DNA of 64,000 nt, taken from Chryseobacterium culicis. GTDB taxonomy: Bacteria; Bacteroidota; Bacteroidia; Flavobacteriales; Weeksellaceae. The notes under the pieces were generated by a model. That model was not told where the DNA came from and did no database searches. It worked only from the letters and a program-made list of their open reading frames with translations. Where the stretch lies: NCBI RefSeq assembly GCF_002979755.1, contig NZ_PCPP01000001.1, positions 1,458,665 through 1,522,664 on the forward strand, in the 5' to 3' direction. The translations under genes were made by a program, and so were the position numbers. Positions 52,879 through 60,174 of the stretch are shown here, piece after piece. How positions within the stretch are numbered: position 1 is the first letter of the stretch; each line of letters begins with the position of its first letter.

Positions 52879-53259
52879 TTATGATTTCATATCATCTTTT
52901 TTTTCTTCTTCCTCATCAGATGGTCTGTCTGTATTGACACCACATCTGTTTTCAATAAGAAGATTCACTGCTTTATCAATCCAGTTAGGCAGATTATTAG
53001 TGATCATTTTCAGGAATTTATCATAACCATATCCCAATACAAACAATACTCCTGTTGAATACCATTTGTCATGCAATTCGGCTCTGTTCATTAAATAACT
53101 CATTGTAAATCCTACAATTACTACGATTACCAATGTGATAAAATGCTCCCATGGCTGTTTTTTCTCTTTATTTTGTATGGAGACCAGTACCCTCAGTAAT
53201 CCTCCTGAAAATGCTATTGCAGTTCCGATTAAAAGGGCTTTTATACTATCCAAATTCAT
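52879..53259 (-). CDS. Holin-like small membrane protein
   Basis: This is a 126-residue protein with three membrane segments (about 7-26 'ALLIGTAIAFSGGLLRVLV', 40-58 'FITLVIVVIVGFTMSYLM', 66-86 'WYSTGVLFVLGYGYDKFLKMI'), a short amphipathic helix, and an acidic-to-basic hydrophilic tail 'DEEEEKKDDMKS'. Size, three helices and charged C-terminus match phage holins of the LydA-like/class I kind. In this locus it would release the signal-less endolysin (40426-40866) into the periplasm. It lies 12 kb from endolysin and spanin but is transcribed in the same direction. Alternative: small phage membrane protein of unknown role. Confidence 0.6.
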   Translation of the reverse strand: MNLDSIKALLIGTAIAFSGGLLRVLVSIQNKEKKQPWEHFITLVIVVIVGFTMSYLMNRAELHDKWYSTGVLFVLGYGYDKFLKMITNNLPNWIDKAVNLLIENRCGVNTDRPSDEEEEKKDDMKS

Positions 53260-53318
53260 TCTTTTTTCTCTATTATTTATTAAAAATTTTAATTTTCAAA
53301 CTACTTTCAGATGTTTAA

Positions 53319-53486
53319 TTATTCCTGAGACAGGATGTACATATCATCTAAAAACTTTCTGATTTTCCTGATATTTTCGCTCTCGTCCGCATAAGCTAAC
53401 TCGTCTATAATATCACTGATATCTCTCCCTGGTTTCTTCAGTTTTTCCTTATCTTTTTTCTTTTTTTTCTTTTCTTTTTTTTTCAT
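53319..53486 (-). CDS. 55-residue lysine-rich small protein
   Basis: The ATG at 53486 opens with an extreme Lys-run ('MKKKEKKKKKKDKEK') followed by 'PGRDISDIIDELAYADESENIRKIRKFLDDMYILSQE'. The second half looks like two genuine amphipathic helices. The stop at 53319 lies 59 nt before the holin start. It may be a small nucleic-acid-binding or tail accessory factor; function unknown. Confidence 0.55.
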   Translation of the reverse strand: MKKKEKKKKKKDKEKLKKPGRDISDIIDELAYADESENIRKIRKFLDDMYILSQE

Positions 53487-53870
53487 GGCTACTAGAATTT
53501 TATTAAATGAATAATTGCTTTTTTAGTTTTTTTTAATTGATTTCCCTTCCAATACACTAAGGCCAAACGGTTTCTTTTTACCATTCATGTTTCATTTAAA
53601 ACAACAGAACTACCAAGCAAAAACCGTTTTTCACCTTAATATTTTACCTATAATTTAAATTTGAGAAAGATATCAGAGCCGCCTTTTAATCTGATGTATG
53701 AGGCTGCTGAGGATTTAGCAATAGCTTTGAATCCTTTTTATCTTTTTAGAATGAATAATTTCAAGAAATGAATTATGAATACACACTATCTACAAACATT
53801 ATCTTACTGATATTCACGTTACAACATTATATTAAATGGTAATGATGGAGCTTTCTTGCGTGACCATGTA
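53487..53870. other. Gap with no gene seen
   Basis: About 380 nt between the two small genes. There is an imperfect AAACGGTTTCTTTTT / AAAAACCGTTTTTC inverted repeat near 53566-53632 that may be a terminator. No ORF, RNA or repeat is otherwise visible. Confidence 0.4.
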
Positions 53871-54029
53871 CTATGGCTGAAGAATGATGTTATAGATTGT
53901 TCTTTCAGACAAAAACAACATTTCCATCAGCTCGTTGACAATCACTTTCATCTGTTTATCCTGATTACGCTTTACATAATCAATGACAAAATCTTTTCTT
54001 TTTTCGACTAATTCTTTACTACGTTTCAT
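53871..54029 (-). CDS. 52-residue HTH-like small protein
   Basis: The ATG at 54029 gives MKRSKELVEKRKDFVIDYVK and then 'QMKVIVNELMEMLFLSERTIYNIILQ'. The last part has helix-turn-helix character ('VNELMEMLFLSERTIYNII'), as in small phage regulators or sigma-region-4-like proteins. It is the first gene reached by the divergent promoter at 54709-54738. A second regulator in the lysis/payload arm is plausible. Confidence 0.55.
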   Translation of the reverse strand: MKRSKELVEKRKDFVIDYVKRNQDKQMKVIVNELMEMLFLSERTIYNIILQP

Positions 54030-54708
54030 ATTCTATGGTTAAAAGTTTTTTTTGGTTAAATCGTTTTTTCCGAATCAGACAGGCTTCCTCTTCTTACCTG
54101 TTGACCGTTTGATAAAGTCATAAGAATCCCTAAAGACGAATATTCCGCCTTCTAAAAGATGTCTAATTCAATTATTTTTGTTTTTTAGAAGCCGGTACCA
54201 GGTATTTCCCAATAAAAATCTTACCCTGACTTCTTTATTTTATATTTCATTTGCCCTTTCAGGATGTATTAGCAACTTTACTGACAACTATAATTAATCG
54301 ATATTTTATATGTTGGACAGTAGTGTTATTCTACATTTTGGGTTTGTTTTTTATTTTCTGGAAAAACAAAGAGCAAAATGATTGCTTTATTCAGATAGCC
54401 ATCCAAAATAAACGCATTTTTATCATCAATGAAACAATACAAAAACGAACAAAACTCAAACAAAGCAATATTAAAAACGCACTTTTTACATTTAATAGAT
54501 AATTTAAAATTTTCCTCATTCCTACTTGCTCCGGACAAAACAAAAAAATAAAATATCTGTATTTTAAATGCATTATCTATAAAATAAATTTTCAACTCAC
54601 TTATTTATATGCAATTACAAACAAAAAGCAACATTTTAAAATATTAAAAAAATATTAAATTTTAAATATAATTTTGTACATTTGTACTGTTCCATCTTAA
54701 CGACGAAA
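54030..54708. other. Long leader region below the divergent promoter
   Basis: About 680 nt of very AT-rich DNA. Two overlapping ORFs on opposite strands (54251-54502 + and 54326-54595 -) exist but are low-complexity and Phe/Lys/Asn-rich, so I do not call them. A CGAACA half-site occurs near 54446. If the minus-strand promoter is real, this is a long leader that might contain a regulatory RNA. Confidence 0.35.
54677..54684 (+). promoter_or_regulatory. -7 box and overlapping dyad of the repressor gene
   Basis: TACATTTG fits TAnnTTTG on + and sits inside the dyad GTACA-TT-TGTAC (54676-54687). Repressor binding there would block its own promoter. No clear -33 TTTG. Confidence 0.5.
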
Positions 54709-54738
54709 CAAATATACGAACATTGTTCGTTTTTCAAA
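54709..54738 (-). promoter_or_regulatory. Divergent promoter with operator in its spacer
   Basis: On the minus strand TTTG (54735-54738), an 18-nt spacer, and TATATTTG (54709-54716) form a full flavobacterial promoter. The spacer contains the perfect dyad CGAACATTGTTCG at 54717-54729. It points to the small regulators, holin and toxin. Confidence 0.7.
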
Positions 54739-54746
54739 ACAAAAAC

Positions 54747-54759
54747 GAACATTTTGTTC
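54747..54759. promoter_or_regulatory. Second repressor-type dyad
   Basis: GAACA-TTT-TGTTC, related to the dyad at 54717-54729 (30 bp centre-to-centre, about three helical turns), which would allow cooperative binding on one face. Confidence 0.6.
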
Positions 54760-54793
54760 ATTTTTTTTTACAAATAACTATAAACATATCAAA

Positions 54794-55456
54794 ATGAACT
54801 ATTTAGAATTCAAAGAAATTAGAAAGAAACTAAACATGAAGCAGGCTGATATAGCAAAATCTATAGGAGTAGGCACCAGAGCCGTGCAATATTGGGAAAA
54901 AGGCGAACGAAAAATACCGGAAACAACTGCTTACTTTGTCACCAATTTACTATTAAAACAACAGGAACTCAATGATGACAGTGCGTCTCCAGTGGTTTTT
55001 TCAGATTTAAAGATCATGCACGTTCCATTGGCGAATCAATACGCACAAGCCGGTTATCTGAGTAATTTTGCTGATGAAGAATATATAGAAAGTTTACCCA
55101 CTATTCCTTTTACGGACGATATAGAGCACAGAGGCGAATACATGTGTTTTGAAGTGAAAGGAGACAGTATGGATAACGGATCATACGAAAGCTATCTGGA
55201 AGGTGATATTATCTTATGCAGAAACATCCGACAGGATTACTGGATGAGTAAGCTGCATTATGATAAGTGGGATTTTGTCATCGTTCACAAAGAGAAAGGA
55301 ATTTTAGTAAAGCGAATCGTCAACCATGATGTTGAGAAAGGTATTATCACCCTTCATTCTCTGAATGAATATTATGAGGATTTCGAGATCCATCTGAAGG
55401 ATGTTGCAAAACTTTTCAATATCATCAGTACAAGACGTAAAAACAACAGAAGATAA
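54794..55456 (+). CDS. Self-cleaving XRE/S24 repressor (LexA/CI-like)
   Basis: This is a 220-residue protein. An N-terminal XRE helix-turn-helix ('IRKKLNMKQADIAKSIGVGTRAVQYWEKGERKIP', residues 9-42) is joined to a C-terminal S24 peptidase domain. The Ala86-Gly87 cleavage site is in 'YAQAGYLSNF', the nucleophile Ser125 in 'VKGDSMDNGS' and the general base Lys173 in 'ILVKRIV'. All three are intact and correctly spaced, so RecA-stimulated self-cleavage after DNA damage is expected. It is transcribed divergently from the small-protein/holin/toxin arm and convergently with 55535-56446, and three dyads lie in its upstream region. Confidence 0.9.
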   Translation: MNYLEFKEIRKKLNMKQADIAKSIGVGTRAVQYWEKGERKIPETTAYFVTNLLLKQQELNDDSASPVVFSDLKIMHVPLANQYAQAGYLSNFADEEYIESLPTIPFTDDIEHRGEYMCFEVKGDSMDNGSYESYLEGDIILCRNIRQDYWMSKLHYDKWDFVIVHKEKGILVKRIVNHDVEKGIITLHSLNEYYEDFEIHLKDVAKLFNIISTRRKNNRR

Positions 55457-55470
55457 AACTGCCTGAGTGA

Positions 55471-55500
55471 ATAAAATCCTCAATTTCTTGAGGATTTTAT
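55471..55500. terminator. Bidirectional terminator
   Basis: ATAAAATCCTCAA / TTGAGGATTTTAT, 13-bp stem with a 4-nt loop, between the convergent repressor and the 303-residue gene. Confidence 0.85.
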
Positions 55501-55534
55501 TGGGGCATTTTGGATCATCATCGGGTGAGGTATT

Positions 55535-56446
55535 CTAATAACACTTCACGTCTTCAATAGCATCTATTTCAGCTGTTTCTTGCTTTACCAGATAAATTAG
55601 GCTTGGGTTAAATTCCGAATTAGATCTTAGGAATCTTATCCATCTAATTCCACTTTTTTTGAAATTATCGGGTGCATTTTGCTCAATCTCTCTTATATTA
55701 TCCGGTGTTGCAGGCTTACCATTAGTCAGACAAATCAAGGTCCCTACATCTGGTCGAAAAGGCTTCAAAGTCACTTTCACCAACCAGGCAGGGGGTGTTC
55801 CAAAACAAAGAGCATCTTTATCCCTATCATCTACCCCAGACAAACAGTAAGCTTCTACTCCCCATATTCCAGAGTCGAATTCAACGAAATCCGACCAATC
55901 TGAAACTCCATTTTTCCCGCAATATTTTCTTATTCTTATGTATAATCGAGTTTTATCAGGAATATTTCCATTTCTCATGTCAATATTTTCAAATTGGGTA
56001 TAATTTACATCACTAAAGCCCACTTTTGAATAAATAATATCTTCATCTTTAAAGCCAGGATCTTTCGCTATCTGGTATTCCAATGCTGTAAGATTACTGG
56101 TATTAAAAACCTCGTAGTTCATTACTATCTGCCCATCTTCCAGTACTTTGATTTCAAGGACCTTCGGAATTTCACAGGAAGATGAGGTACATCTCCCCAC
56201 CTCCAAAGAAAACCCCTGCGTAGTAACAACCCCACCTACAGCGAGTTTTACTTCCAAATCGTAGGTGCCTGAAGTTTGAATATCATTCTGAATATCATTA
56301 AGCTTTATGGTGTTATTCATTGCAAGCAATTGCTTTATATCATGTGTGGGACCTGGCGGATTTAGATAAGTCACAGTCGCCTCCGTTATTGGTGAAGAAG
56401 ATTCATATTCTATTTTGAATGAAGCATCACATTTTGCTGCTGCCAT
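55535..56446 (-). CDS. Beta-sandwich structural protein of the tail locus
   Basis: This is a 303-residue protein with no signal peptide. Two Ig/fibronectin-like segments are visible: 'SFKIEYESSSPITEATVTYLNPP...TYDLEVKLAVGGVVTTQGFSLEVGRC' (1-95) and 'KVLEIKVLEDGQIVMNYEVFNTSNLTALEYQIAKDPGF...TRLYIRIRKYCGKNGVSDWS' (100-190). The last third ('PPAWLVKVTLKPFRPDVGTLICLTNGKP', 'KSGIRWIRFLRSNSEFNPSLIYLVKQE') is unlike any family I know. It follows the 1175-residue protein and is last in the right-hand operon, so it is probably a decoration or fibre tip. Confidence 0.5.
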   Translation of the reverse strand: MAAAKCDASFKIEYESSSPITEATVTYLNPPGPTHDIKQLLAMNNTIKLNDIQNDIQTSGTYDLEVKLAVGGVVTTQGFSLEVGRCTSSSCEIPKVLEIKVLEDGQIVMNYEVFNTSNLTALEYQIAKDPGFKDEDIIYSKVGFSDVNYTQFENIDMRNGNIPDKTRLYIRIRKYCGKNGVSDWSDFVEFDSGIWGVEAYCLSGVDDRDKDALCFGTPPAWLVKVTLKPFRPDVGTLICLTNGKPATPDNIREIEQNAPDNFKKSGIRWIRFLRSNSEFNPSLIYLVKQETAEIDAIEDVKCY

Positions 56447-56488
56447 TATATTATGTTTTTATTGTTATTATTTATTTTTCCTAGTAAT

Positions 56489-56529
56489 AAGGGGTGTTAT
56501 CATGATTCTAAAGACAAAAAACACCCCTT
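56489..56529 (-). terminator. Hairpin after the 1175-residue protein gene
   Basis: AAGGGGTGTT / AACACCCCTT, 10-bp stem with a 21-nt loop, about 33 nt past the stop. Possibly a partial terminator before the 303-residue gene. Confidence 0.55.
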
Positions 56530-56561
56530 TATATTAGATATAGCATCAAGAAATATGTTTC

Positions 56562-59500
56562 TTACTCCACTATTATCTCTGCTACATCAATTTCAAATGC
56601 ATCACTATTGGCATCCTTAACCAGAAGCTGGAATTTATATTTCCCAACCCCTAACTCTCTGATTGTCAAAGTTGCTTCATTAACATTCTCAAGTATTACA
56701 TCAGGACCTACTAATTTGCTCCAGAAATAAAGAAGCTCATTCGCTCCGCTTCCCCAGCCTTTTAATCCCAATTTCCTAATAGGTAAATTAGCTAGACGAA
56801 TGTTTTGATTTCCCCCGGCACCAGCTAGAATAGTGCGTAACTCAGCAGGGCAACAATTTTTATCAGGAAAGCTAATGCTATTGATCACAACCGTTGGACG
56901 GTATTCATTTTTATAGGAAAGAATGTTTGAGGTCACGGTATTATTTTCTCCATCTACTACCACTGCTTTATATAGATTTGTACCAACTCCGTTTATAGAG
57001 TCTGGAAATGTAGTCCCCGTAAGATTGGCAATAAACACATTCCATGTAGCTCCGTTATTAGTACTTTTATGAATCTGAACGCTGGCAATATCACCATCAG
57101 TATCGCTTGCCAAAACATCAACGGCATAACTACAAGCAGACTGTGTGCATACCCTATCCTCAATTCCGAAGGTATCATTCCATCTGATCGATACCGCTGG
57201 TGGATGATTCTCTTTTTTGTAAGACAGAATATTTGAAGTTGTTATATTGTTTTTTCTGTCTGTAACAACTGCTTTATACAATTGTGTACCCGCTCTGTTT
57301 ATAGCATCTGTAAATGTTGTCCCAGTAAGATTGCCAATAAACAAACTCCATGTAACTCCATTATCAGTACTTTTAAAAATCTGAATAGTGGCAATATCTT
57401 CATCCTGATCAGTCGTATAAACGTCAATTGTAAAATTACAAACCGACTGTCTGCATAACCTGTCCTCAACTCCTGAATTATCCTTCCATCTGAGCAATGC
57501 AGTAGGTGGATGATTATTCTGATCTTTTTCAATTCCAATATCATCAAATCCCGGAAGATCCACAGTATTACCTGCTTCTCTACATGAACCCACCAATCCG
57601 AATCTAATATCGTATTTACCTAAAGGCAATTTGATTGATCTTCGCGGACTATATGATCCGGATTCATAATGCCAGCCATTTCCAGGGTCATTTGAATCAT
57701 AAATATTCAAGCCTGTTATTCCAGTGAGGTCTTTAGGTAAATCCCAATCAAATGTGAATGTCTGGGTACCATCACCATTATCAACAACTGAATATTTAAT
57801 ATCTGAAATCACCGGACACTCTTTGGTCAGTGGTAAATTTACAGCTACAGTCTGAGTACAGCCATTACCAATCACCTTGACTCTTACAGTTGGAATCCTT
57901 GATGGATCCAGATTGTAATACTTATAACTTACAAATCCATTTTCATCAGGATTGAAAGGAGCCCAAACGTCAGTCCCAAGGAAATCCCAGCTGTACGTAT
58001 AGTCTACAAAGTTTGCTCCGGAAACTTTAAAGTTTACTATTGTTGCTGTTGAATCTCCTCCAGGATAAATAACAGGTTCAACGACTTCTACTTTTATATC
58101 CGGTTCCGAAATCACTTTAATGCTGCAATCAGTTGGTTTCCCATTGACAGTAAAGGTAATTTCCTGACCATAGAACTGTTCTTCCACAGCCTTCGGATCA
58201 AAGACATATTGTCCATTGATAAATTTCACGCCATTACCAATATTTGCTTTCACAACTCCATTCATAGGGGATACTGTAAAAGGTATAGGATTAGATTCAG
58301 CACAGATAACAGAAGTTGGCAAACTTAATTTGATGATTGCTTTTGGAGTACAACAGATGTATGGAAGGGAAAAATCTGCAATAACTTTTGGATTTTTTAT
58401 GGAATCATAAACCAGGATAAAAGTACCTCCACGTTTTACTCCCCGCTTATGCTCCAATCCCGAATTTTTTTCTATATATTCATTGAAATATGCTTTTGAC
58501 AGATCTTTATTTCCTTTTAATTCTTCTAAAGACAAGAGCATAATATCAAATCCCAGCTGCTGCTTATCCTTGATTTCTTTTATCTGTTCAAAAGCAATCT
58601 GATAATCCATTCCCTGATGACCTTCTATATTATAAAACGAATAGTTATCTATATTGAGGTTTAAAGGGCTTTCTTTTTCAAATTTTCCTATTAACACCCA
58701 ATCCGTATCAAATGTCAGATTGCTGTTAGAAGACCTGTTGCTTGTTTTATCAAAATTCCACGCTTTTAAGAAATCTTCTGTAACCGTGTAATAAAAAGGA
58801 ATTGCTTTATTACTCAGAGGATTTAATTTTTGTGACGGAGTAATTTTAACCCTTTCCTTATTTTTAACAATATTATCAGGATTAAAATATCCCGCTTGCT
58901 GATTAAAACGACTAATCAGGGTTTTAACTTTTTGGGTTGCTTTATCATCATCCAGAGCAGGCGAGTTATAAAACTGATGTCTTGAGAAATCCAATTGGAG
59001 ATCTGATAGTAATTTTCCAAGCATGATGTGCTTAGGAAAAGAAACAAAATCCGGAAGACATTTGGTGAATGCTTTAGGAAGCAATTCTATAATTTCAGAG
59101 TAGGTATCCATTAAATCCTTTACGACATCGTAAGCATACTGAAAACCTGACTCCTGATTAAAAATTCTGGTAAAGGATGCTTTAAATGTAGCATGGTTGG
59201 CTGTTGAAATCCCTACTATTTTACCGATTGCTTCCATTCTTTCAAAAACAACCTTCCCAAAATCAGTTTTATCCAGAGCTTTGATATATATATTCTTTAA
59301 ATCAGAGGCACTCAACTTTTTTTCTGAAACAAACTGTTCTAAAATAACCCTGTTTTGTTTCACAGGCTCCATGATATCTTCGATAAACAAAGGATGAGGC
59401 TGAAGACGATCTTTTCTTTTAAGCTGAACCTCACCTGTTATGGGGTCAGGCAGAGTAAAACCATCTTCTCCAAGAATATGATTGATCCCACTTGCTGTAG

Positions 59501-60089
59501 TAACTAATACTTTAAGGTTTCTGATTTGTTGTATTCCATGATTATCACAGTCAACTCCTCTACAAGGTTTAATTTCTTTTTCATAATCTTCCAAATACAG
59601 TAACAGGTATTTATCCTCTAAATTTGTAAGATTGTTAATAGGTTGAAAATCTGATATTGCTTCCTGAGCCGTTGCCAGTTCCCATAGTTCAATCTGCTCG
59701 TTTCCCTCGTAAAACGACGGGTATTTTATTTTAAAATTATCATATGCTTTAAAATGGGTGAAGTCTTTATTTTCAAGATCAACTGTCTTCAGATCACTCA
59801 TGTACAGATCTTCACTCTTCTTACTCGTATTGTTCAGGGTTAATAAATCGCCATCGGTGGTAAGTGCTACTCCCTGAGAAAGCTGTATGCTGCTGAGCAG
59901 CCTGTTTTTATAAATAAGTGTTGGTTTGAGACCGCATACAATACCCACTCCCTGCAGCAATACTCTGGACAAACGGTCCTGATCTTCGAAAAAATCCAGG
60001 AACTCATTGAACTGATCAGGATCTTCTATATACTGCCCTTTACTGAATTTACGGTATTGGACTGCTATATTACTTAATTGATTCTTCAT
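56562..60089 (-). CDS. Giant eCIS/tail-locus protein with tandem Ig-like tip
   Basis: This is a 1175-residue cytoplasmic (no signal) protein. Residues ~1-600 match the neighbour 60175-63177: 'QYRKFSKGQYIEDPDQFNEFLDFFEDQDRLSRVLLQGVGIVCG', 'LTTDGDLLTL', 'LLYLEDYEKEIKPCRGVDCDNHG', 'DLMDTYSEIIELL...CLPDFVSFPKHIMLGKL', 'ADFSLPYICCTPKAI'. After a PKD-like stretch (~650-760) come two near-identical ~100-residue domains (about 858-958 and 959-1058; 'RWKDNSGVEDRLCRQSVCNFTIDVY', 'RWNDTFGIEDRVCTQSACSYAVDVL') and a C-terminal beta domain. I associate the N-terminal half with eCIS clusters of Bacteroidota; position in the particle is unknown. Confidence 0.6.
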   Translation of the reverse strand: MKNQLSNIAVQYRKFSKGQYIEDPDQFNEFLDFFEDQDRLSRVLLQGVGIVCGLKPTLIYKNRLLSSIQLSQGVALTTDGDLLTLNNTSKKSEDLYMSDLKTVDLENKDFTHFKAYDNFKIKYPSFYEGNEQIELWELATAQEAISDFQPINNLTNLEDKYLLLYLEDYEKEIKPCRGVDCDNHGIQQIRNLKVLVTTASGINHILGEDGFTLPDPITGEVQLKRKDRLQPHPLFIEDIMEPVKQNRVILEQFVSEKKLSASDLKNIYIKALDKTDFGKVVFERMEAIGKIVGISTANHATFKASFTRIFNQESGFQYAYDVVKDLMDTYSEIIELLPKAFTKCLPDFVSFPKHIMLGKLLSDLQLDFSRHQFYNSPALDDDKATQKVKTLISRFNQQAGYFNPDNIVKNKERVKITPSQKLNPLSNKAIPFYYTVTEDFLKAWNFDKTSNRSSNSNLTFDTDWVLIGKFEKESPLNLNIDNYSFYNIEGHQGMDYQIAFEQIKEIKDKQQLGFDIMLLSLEELKGNKDLSKAYFNEYIEKNSGLEHKRGVKRGGTFILVYDSIKNPKVIADFSLPYICCTPKAIIKLSLPTSVICAESNPIPFTVSPMNGVVKANIGNGVKFINGQYVFDPKAVEEQFYGQEITFTVNGKPTDCSIKVISEPDIKVEVVEPVIYPGGDSTATIVNFKVSGANFVDYTYSWDFLGTDVWAPFNPDENGFVSYKYYNLDPSRIPTVRVKVIGNGCTQTVAVNLPLTKECPVISDIKYSVVDNGDGTQTFTFDWDLPKDLTGITGLNIYDSNDPGNGWHYESGSYSPRRSIKLPLGKYDIRFGLVGSCREAGNTVDLPGFDDIGIEKDQNNHPPTALLRWKDNSGVEDRLCRQSVCNFTIDVYTTDQDEDIATIQIFKSTDNGVTWSLFIGNLTGTTFTDAINRAGTQLYKAVVTDRKNNITTSNILSYKKENHPPAVSIRWNDTFGIEDRVCTQSACSYAVDVLASDTDGDIASVQIHKSTNNGATWNVFIANLTGTTFPDSINGVGTNLYKAVVVDGENNTVTSNILSYKNEYRPTVVINSISFPDKNCCPAELRTILAGAGGNQNIRLANLPIRKLGLKGWGSGANELLYFWSKLVGPDVILENVNEATLTIRELGVGKYKFQLLVKDANSDAFEIDVAEIIVE
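56912..57515 (-). repeat. Tandem ~300-bp repeat inside the 1175-residue gene
   Basis: 57213-57515 and 56912-57212 encode two successive Ig-like domains that share most residues, including 'IFKSTDNGVTW' / 'IHKSTNNGATW' and 'NLTGTTF'. It arose by in-frame duplication. Confidence 0.75.
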
Positions 60090-60129
60090 TATTGTTCATT
60101 TTTAATGATTTATTAAGGTCTTTTAATAA

Positions 60130-60163
60130 ACTTCATAGACAATTTATACTGCCTATGAAGTTA
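60130..60163. terminator. Hairpin between the two giant genes
   Basis: AACTTCATAG / CTATGAAGTT inverted repeat with a 14-nt loop, 12 nt past the stop of the 1000-residue gene. Weak as a terminator; may act in mRNA processing. Confidence 0.45.
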
Positions 60164-60174
60164 TTATCTGACTA

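Noticed and set aside
54251..54595. Two overlapping ORFs on opposite strands (83 and 89 codons) upstream of the repressor
   Set aside because: Low-complexity Phe/Lys/Asn/Ile composition expected from AT-rich DNA, mutual overlap and no recognisable domain.
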